Assembly: GCA_003117195.1 (NCBI GenBank)
Contig: BDSI01000001.1
Coordinates: 1,426,001-1,490,000 of the forward strand
Length of the DNA stretch: 64,000 bases
Reading direction: 5' to 3'
Source: Eudorina sp. 2006-703-Eu-15
Taxonomy: Eukaryota > Chlorophyta > Chlorophyceae > Chlamydomonadales > Volvocaceae
Positions 60,991-64,000 of the stretch are shown one piece after another. A program made the translations under genes and the position numbers. How positions within the stretch are numbered: position 1 is the stretch's first letter; each line of letters begins with the position of its first letter. The notes under the pieces were generated by a model. That model ran no database searches and was not told the origin of the DNA. It was given only the letters and a program-made list of their open reading frames with translations.

Positions 60991-61671
60991 CTGTCGGGCC
61001 GTCCTGTCGTCATCGTCAATTTAGCGTCTAACTACTTTCTGGTAGTATATTATTGTGCGGAGACAACCGTTATTTTGGTTAAACGTTTGCCTTTGAGGCG
61101 GCCCACCGTTGGCCGCAAGTGTCGGGTTGCGATCCGGTGCAAAGTAGTGTGACCATAAGTTGCTTCAGTAATCTTCGTTGGCATATTCATAGTTATCCGG
61201 TAATGCTGATGAAGTTTAGTTTTGCCGTTTTTGCAGTTGGTGAGGTTGGGCAACTGCCCACCTTCGATTAGGTAACTCGAGTTGGTTTCGTAGCGAGGAC
61301 GCACTCGCTACGGCAGTCACGTTTGGCTTCTCGGAACTATAACCAGCCGAATGCGGACCGGAAAGTCGCTTTTCGGTCTCTTTGGTGTGTTGTAACACTG
61401 TGAGCTAGGAAAGAAGCCCTGTGTGGTTCACGACCGCATAAGATCCAGCTGCATCAAGACTACGAGAGACCTTCAGCACAAGCCAATCATCTGGCACGCT
61501 CAGCAGGGTAAGGAATCGCGACCTTGTCTTGCTGCTGTAACTGCGGGACGGAAGGAGGCGCTTGAGATCTGCGCAGGGAAAAGGCTCGAGCACACGTGGA
61601 GTGTCTTCGAGTCCCATTCCGATTCTGCTGCAGGTTATTCAGAAGCCTTACGTCAAGCCGTCACATCCCAG
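60991..61671 (+). repeat. Terminal repeat A2
   Basis: 681 bp matching A1 with one substitution and seven single-base deletions. Confidence 0.95.
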
Positions 61672-61720
61672 TGTTCCTCGGCACATGCTTTGTTCGTACG
61701 ACAGTCATCTGACCTGACAC
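61672..61720 (+). repeat. Terminal repeat B2
   Basis: 49 bp; differs from B1 by one missing C and the last base. Host-like sequence (CGTTTCTTTGC) follows. Confidence 0.9.
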
Positions 61721-61792
61721 GTTTCTTTGCAGCGCTTGAACTTTAGGAACCGTGAGGACCCGCGCTTCCTTTTGCAATTTATCCTGTACATA

Positions 61793-61938
61793 TCAAGCTT
61801 TATTTTTCATGAAATAAGATTGCAACAGCATCCGGCAATCGATCCCGGACGCGACAAACTGACCAAGACGGGCCACCCGGAAGCCCAGAAACAGCCCCAC
61901 AATGCCGAACGCCCGGGTCGCCCACGCGCTTCGCCGCA
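61793..61938 (-). CDS. Possible last exon of a host gene
   Basis: After a GGACAG acceptor at 61,939 the minus strand reads RRSAWATRAFGIVGLFLGF and continues to MLLQSYFMKNKA, then TGA at 61,795-61,793. This has a hydrophobic Gly-rich segment like a membrane helix and a charged tail. Upstream exons would lie toward or beyond the assembly gap. The support is composition and a plausible acceptor only. Confidence 0.35.
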
Positions 61939-62127
61939 CTGTCCCCAAAACTTAAATCCACATACCTGAATATAATATAATGATATTTTCGCACTCAACA
62001 TAACTAGTTGCGTCGCAAATTTTGACACACACGCATACGGAAAGCCGACAGTCCAAAACACAGCCCCCACTCCGTGCTGTGCGCACCATGCACCCGTATT
62101 ATCGAAATTTACGCCTCCGCACCAACA

Positions 62128-62264
62128 NNNNNNNNNNNNNNNNNNNNNNNNNNNNNNNNNNNNNNNNNNNNNNNNNNNNNNNNNNNNNNNNNNNNNNNNN
62201 NNNNNNNNNNNNNNNNNNNNNNNNNNNNNNNNNNNNNNNNNNNNNNNNNNNNNNNNNNNNNNNN
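62128..62264. other. Assembly gap (137 N)
   Basis: Unknown sequence; apparent ORFs across it are meaningless. Confidence 1.
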
Positions 62265-62516
62265 GTCTCTTGTTCGTTAAGACGGTTGATTCCCAAAGCG
62301 TGAGTGTGACCGCCCGTACTCGTGCCGAGTTGATTGGGGCTTTCCGCGGGCCGACCGAACCACAAGCCAATATTCTCCTCTTCCGATTGGCCCTTCTGTA
62401 GTCCTAGTTCGGCCCCCAGAATTCGGGCCTCGAGTACGAGCGGTCGTTGAACTACGATCAGATGGAGATGATTGAAATGCCACTGACTATAAGGAAATAA
62501 ATAAATAACCTATAAA

Positions 62517-63879
62517 TTGATTGCTTCCGGAGGCTCTGGCGGCGCTTATTACGGAGCGTCGCGGCGCCGTGGGTTCTTCGCTCCGTGCGACGTGTCTCAG
62601 CCCCGTCCGCTGGTGAGGTTCTGGCTTCTCGGCTCCCGCACCCTCTGCGTTCATAACCCTGGTGCGTCCGTGGCGCAGGTGCCTCCAGTGCCTACCTTAC
62701 GTGCGTTGCGCGAAGAGCGGGTGGCCGCTGTTGTTGCGGCCACCTCCGGAGCCCAGGCGTCCAGTCCCGATCCTCCCGAGTCGCTGCGCGATACGCTCCA
62801 GCAAGTTTTGGGCGTACAGCAGCGTGCCTGGGCCTCTGATACCAACCGCCGGCGTGACGCTGCGCTGGAGGAGTTCAGCGCCTGGCTCCAGTGGAACGGG
62901 GACGGCGCCACGCTGCTCACCTGCTCCCCGGAGCATGTCCTGGCGTACGTGCATGGCTACTGGATTCCGCGTCACCCGCATCCCGGGTCGGGTTCTAGCG
63001 CCCCAGACCGTGCTGGGCAGCTGTCTCATCTGTCCACTGCAATTCCGCTTGTTGGGCCGCGGTGGCCACATACGATGAATTGGCGTGCGTGGGTAATCCC
63101 TGTGTCTCGTTGGATGTAAGCTGTACCGTAAGGGGTATGGCCGCCTGGCTGTCGAGGAGGGGTTCGAGGAACGGTCTGGCTGTCCCCTTGAGCTATACCA
63201 AGTATCGGGGCTTGCTGAGGTTCATGCGTGCTGCGCCGCCGTTGCCCCCGTCCTCGACCGGCTTCTGTTGCTGCGAGATCTGTCGTGTTTTGTGTTCATG
63301 TGGCGCACCACCACCCGCGGCCATGATTGCGGGAAACTGTGTGTCACCGACTTCCGGGATCCAGCCAATCCTCGGCGGCCGTACGGCGGGTTCCCGCTAT
63401 CGGTACTCCCAGTGTACCCGCCGGGTTTCCATTTGTTGTTGTCTCAGTTGGTACCAAAACGTATCAAGGTGTCCGTGCGCCTCCCGTGAAGGTCGAGCCA
63501 GCCGCGGATCCGCAGGATTGCTTCGTGCGGGCGCTGGCTGGGTACATGCAGGCCTGCGTCGCGGCTGGAGCCCGCCTGGTAGCCCGACCTCGGGTACTTC
63601 TTCCGGCCTCTGCGCCGGGACCACCAGGGTTTTGCGGAGGCCCCGATGAGTAGCTCTGGTTTGACTTACCGGTTGCGCCATCACTTGCAGGGTGCGGGTC
63701 TGTACGATGGTGAAACGTGTCATAGTTTCCGCCGGGGTGCTTTGCAGCATGCTGCTCAGCAGGGCTCGGACGCCGCCTCGTTGCTAACCCTGAGCCAGCT
63801 GCGCAGCACCGGTACTCTAAAGCGGTATCTGGATCCTCACCGGCACGATGCGCCTGGCGGTACCCGTCGCCGGGTGTGA
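62517..63879 (+). pseudogene. Tyrosine-recombinase element ORF (DIRS- or Crypton-like), frameshifted
   Basis: The frame from about 62,517 (no ATG) gives a SAM-like core-binding region: QQRAWASDTNRRRDAALEEF, WLQWNG and SPEHVLAYVHGYW. Three or four frame changes follow (about 63,050, 63,230, 63,450 and 63,640) through LLRDLSCFVFMWRTTTRG (likely first catalytic Arg region). The final frame has CHSFRRGALQHAAQQG, the H-x-x-R box, and GTLKRYLDPHRH with the nucleophilic Tyr. These are the C-terminal motifs of tyrosine recombinases. Two TGTAA words follow at 63,932 and 63,957. No RT is in the window, so DIRS and Crypton cannot be told apart. The upstream 62,265-62,516 has no gene. Confidence 0.65.
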
Positions 63880-64000
63880 GGCTCTGGTGTGTGGTCTGGC
63901 GAGCGCGCAGGGGGGGCGGGTGGGGCGCGCATGTAACGGCCTTCCACAATTACACATGTAACATTACGCTTTCTACCAAAGGGCAGATCTCGTGGAGGTC

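Larger units (their letters stand above)
50185..61720 (+). mobile_element. Ty3/gypsy-type retrotransposon with methyltransferase, PHD and Tudor-like segments
   Basis: An 11.5-kb element on the plus strand. Order: repeat A1, leader, gag (two frames plus a CCHC segment), protease-like region, linker with two hydrophobic segments, RT, RNase H, C5-methyltransferase-like domain, HHCC-DDE integrase, PHD finger, Tudor-like segment, a further C-terminal region, polypurine tract, then repeats B1, A2 and B2. RT and integrase motifs place it in the Ty3/gypsy group. Eight or so frame changes and one in-frame stop break the reading frames. Several fall at G runs, and the two A repeats differ mainly by one-base deletions, so the true element may be more intact. 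I see no target-site duplication. Confidence 0.85.

Noticed and set aside
50185..61720. CRISPR or prokaryotic defence system around the methyltransferase
   Set aside because: The domain is embedded in a gypsy-type polyprotein in a eukaryotic, intron-bearing genome; no spacer array or restriction gene.

Overview
The window looks like nuclear DNA of a volvocine green alga (Chlamydomonadales). The pointers are spliced genes with GTACGT or GTGAGT donors, introns rich in TACGTA, GCATGC and CTAGC words, TGTAA motifs where poly(A) signals are expected, GC-rich codon use, very long microsatellites, and a volvocine-style mix of retroelements. I see no prokaryotic gene organisation. The species cannot be named from this sequence.

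Layout. Positions 1-12,277 hold the 3' part of a five-exon gene for a secreted protein built of cysteine modules (copy A). A full-length L1-type LINE sits in its last intron. From 12.3 to 30.1 kb lies a repeat-rich interval: LINE fragments, a Penelope-like reverse transcriptase flanked on both sides by (CA)n, hairpin palindromes, endonuclease remnants and short direct-repeat pairs. It also holds one small three-exon secreted-protein gene on the minus strand (20,850-22,264). Positions 30,546-36,227 hold copy B of the cysteine-module gene, complete and encoding 353 residues. From 37.1 to 39.7 kb there is a tRNA-like SINE candidate and a tandem duplication of a 1,009-bp unit. On the minus strand, 41,174-41,621 carries the last exon of a double-psi-barrel (expansin/RlpA-like) protein, and 47,739-49,891 carries a complete five-exon gene for a secretory protein with a glutamine-amidotransferase-like fold. 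A 5.8-kb (CCCTG)n satellite separates these two genes. Positions 50,185-61,720 hold a Ty3/gypsy-type retrotransposon, followed by a possible last exon, an assembly gap and a broken tyrosine-recombinase ORF.

Most interesting content. The gypsy-type element carries, besides gag, protease, RT, RNase H and integrase, a C5-cytosine-methyltransferase-like domain between RNase H and integrase. After the integrase come a PHD finger and a Tudor-like segment. It thus combines a possible DNA-methylation writer with possible chromatin readers. Its terminal repeats are arranged A1...B1-A2-B2 rather than as two ordinary LTRs.

Second, the duplicated gene shows strongly uneven divergence. Exon 3 is far more diverged (about half the residues identical) than the introns beside it, whereas exon 5 and its flanks are identical.

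Caution. The two A repeats differ by seven one-base deletions and only one substitution. That looks like residual consensus indels, so many of the frameshifts noted below may be technical.
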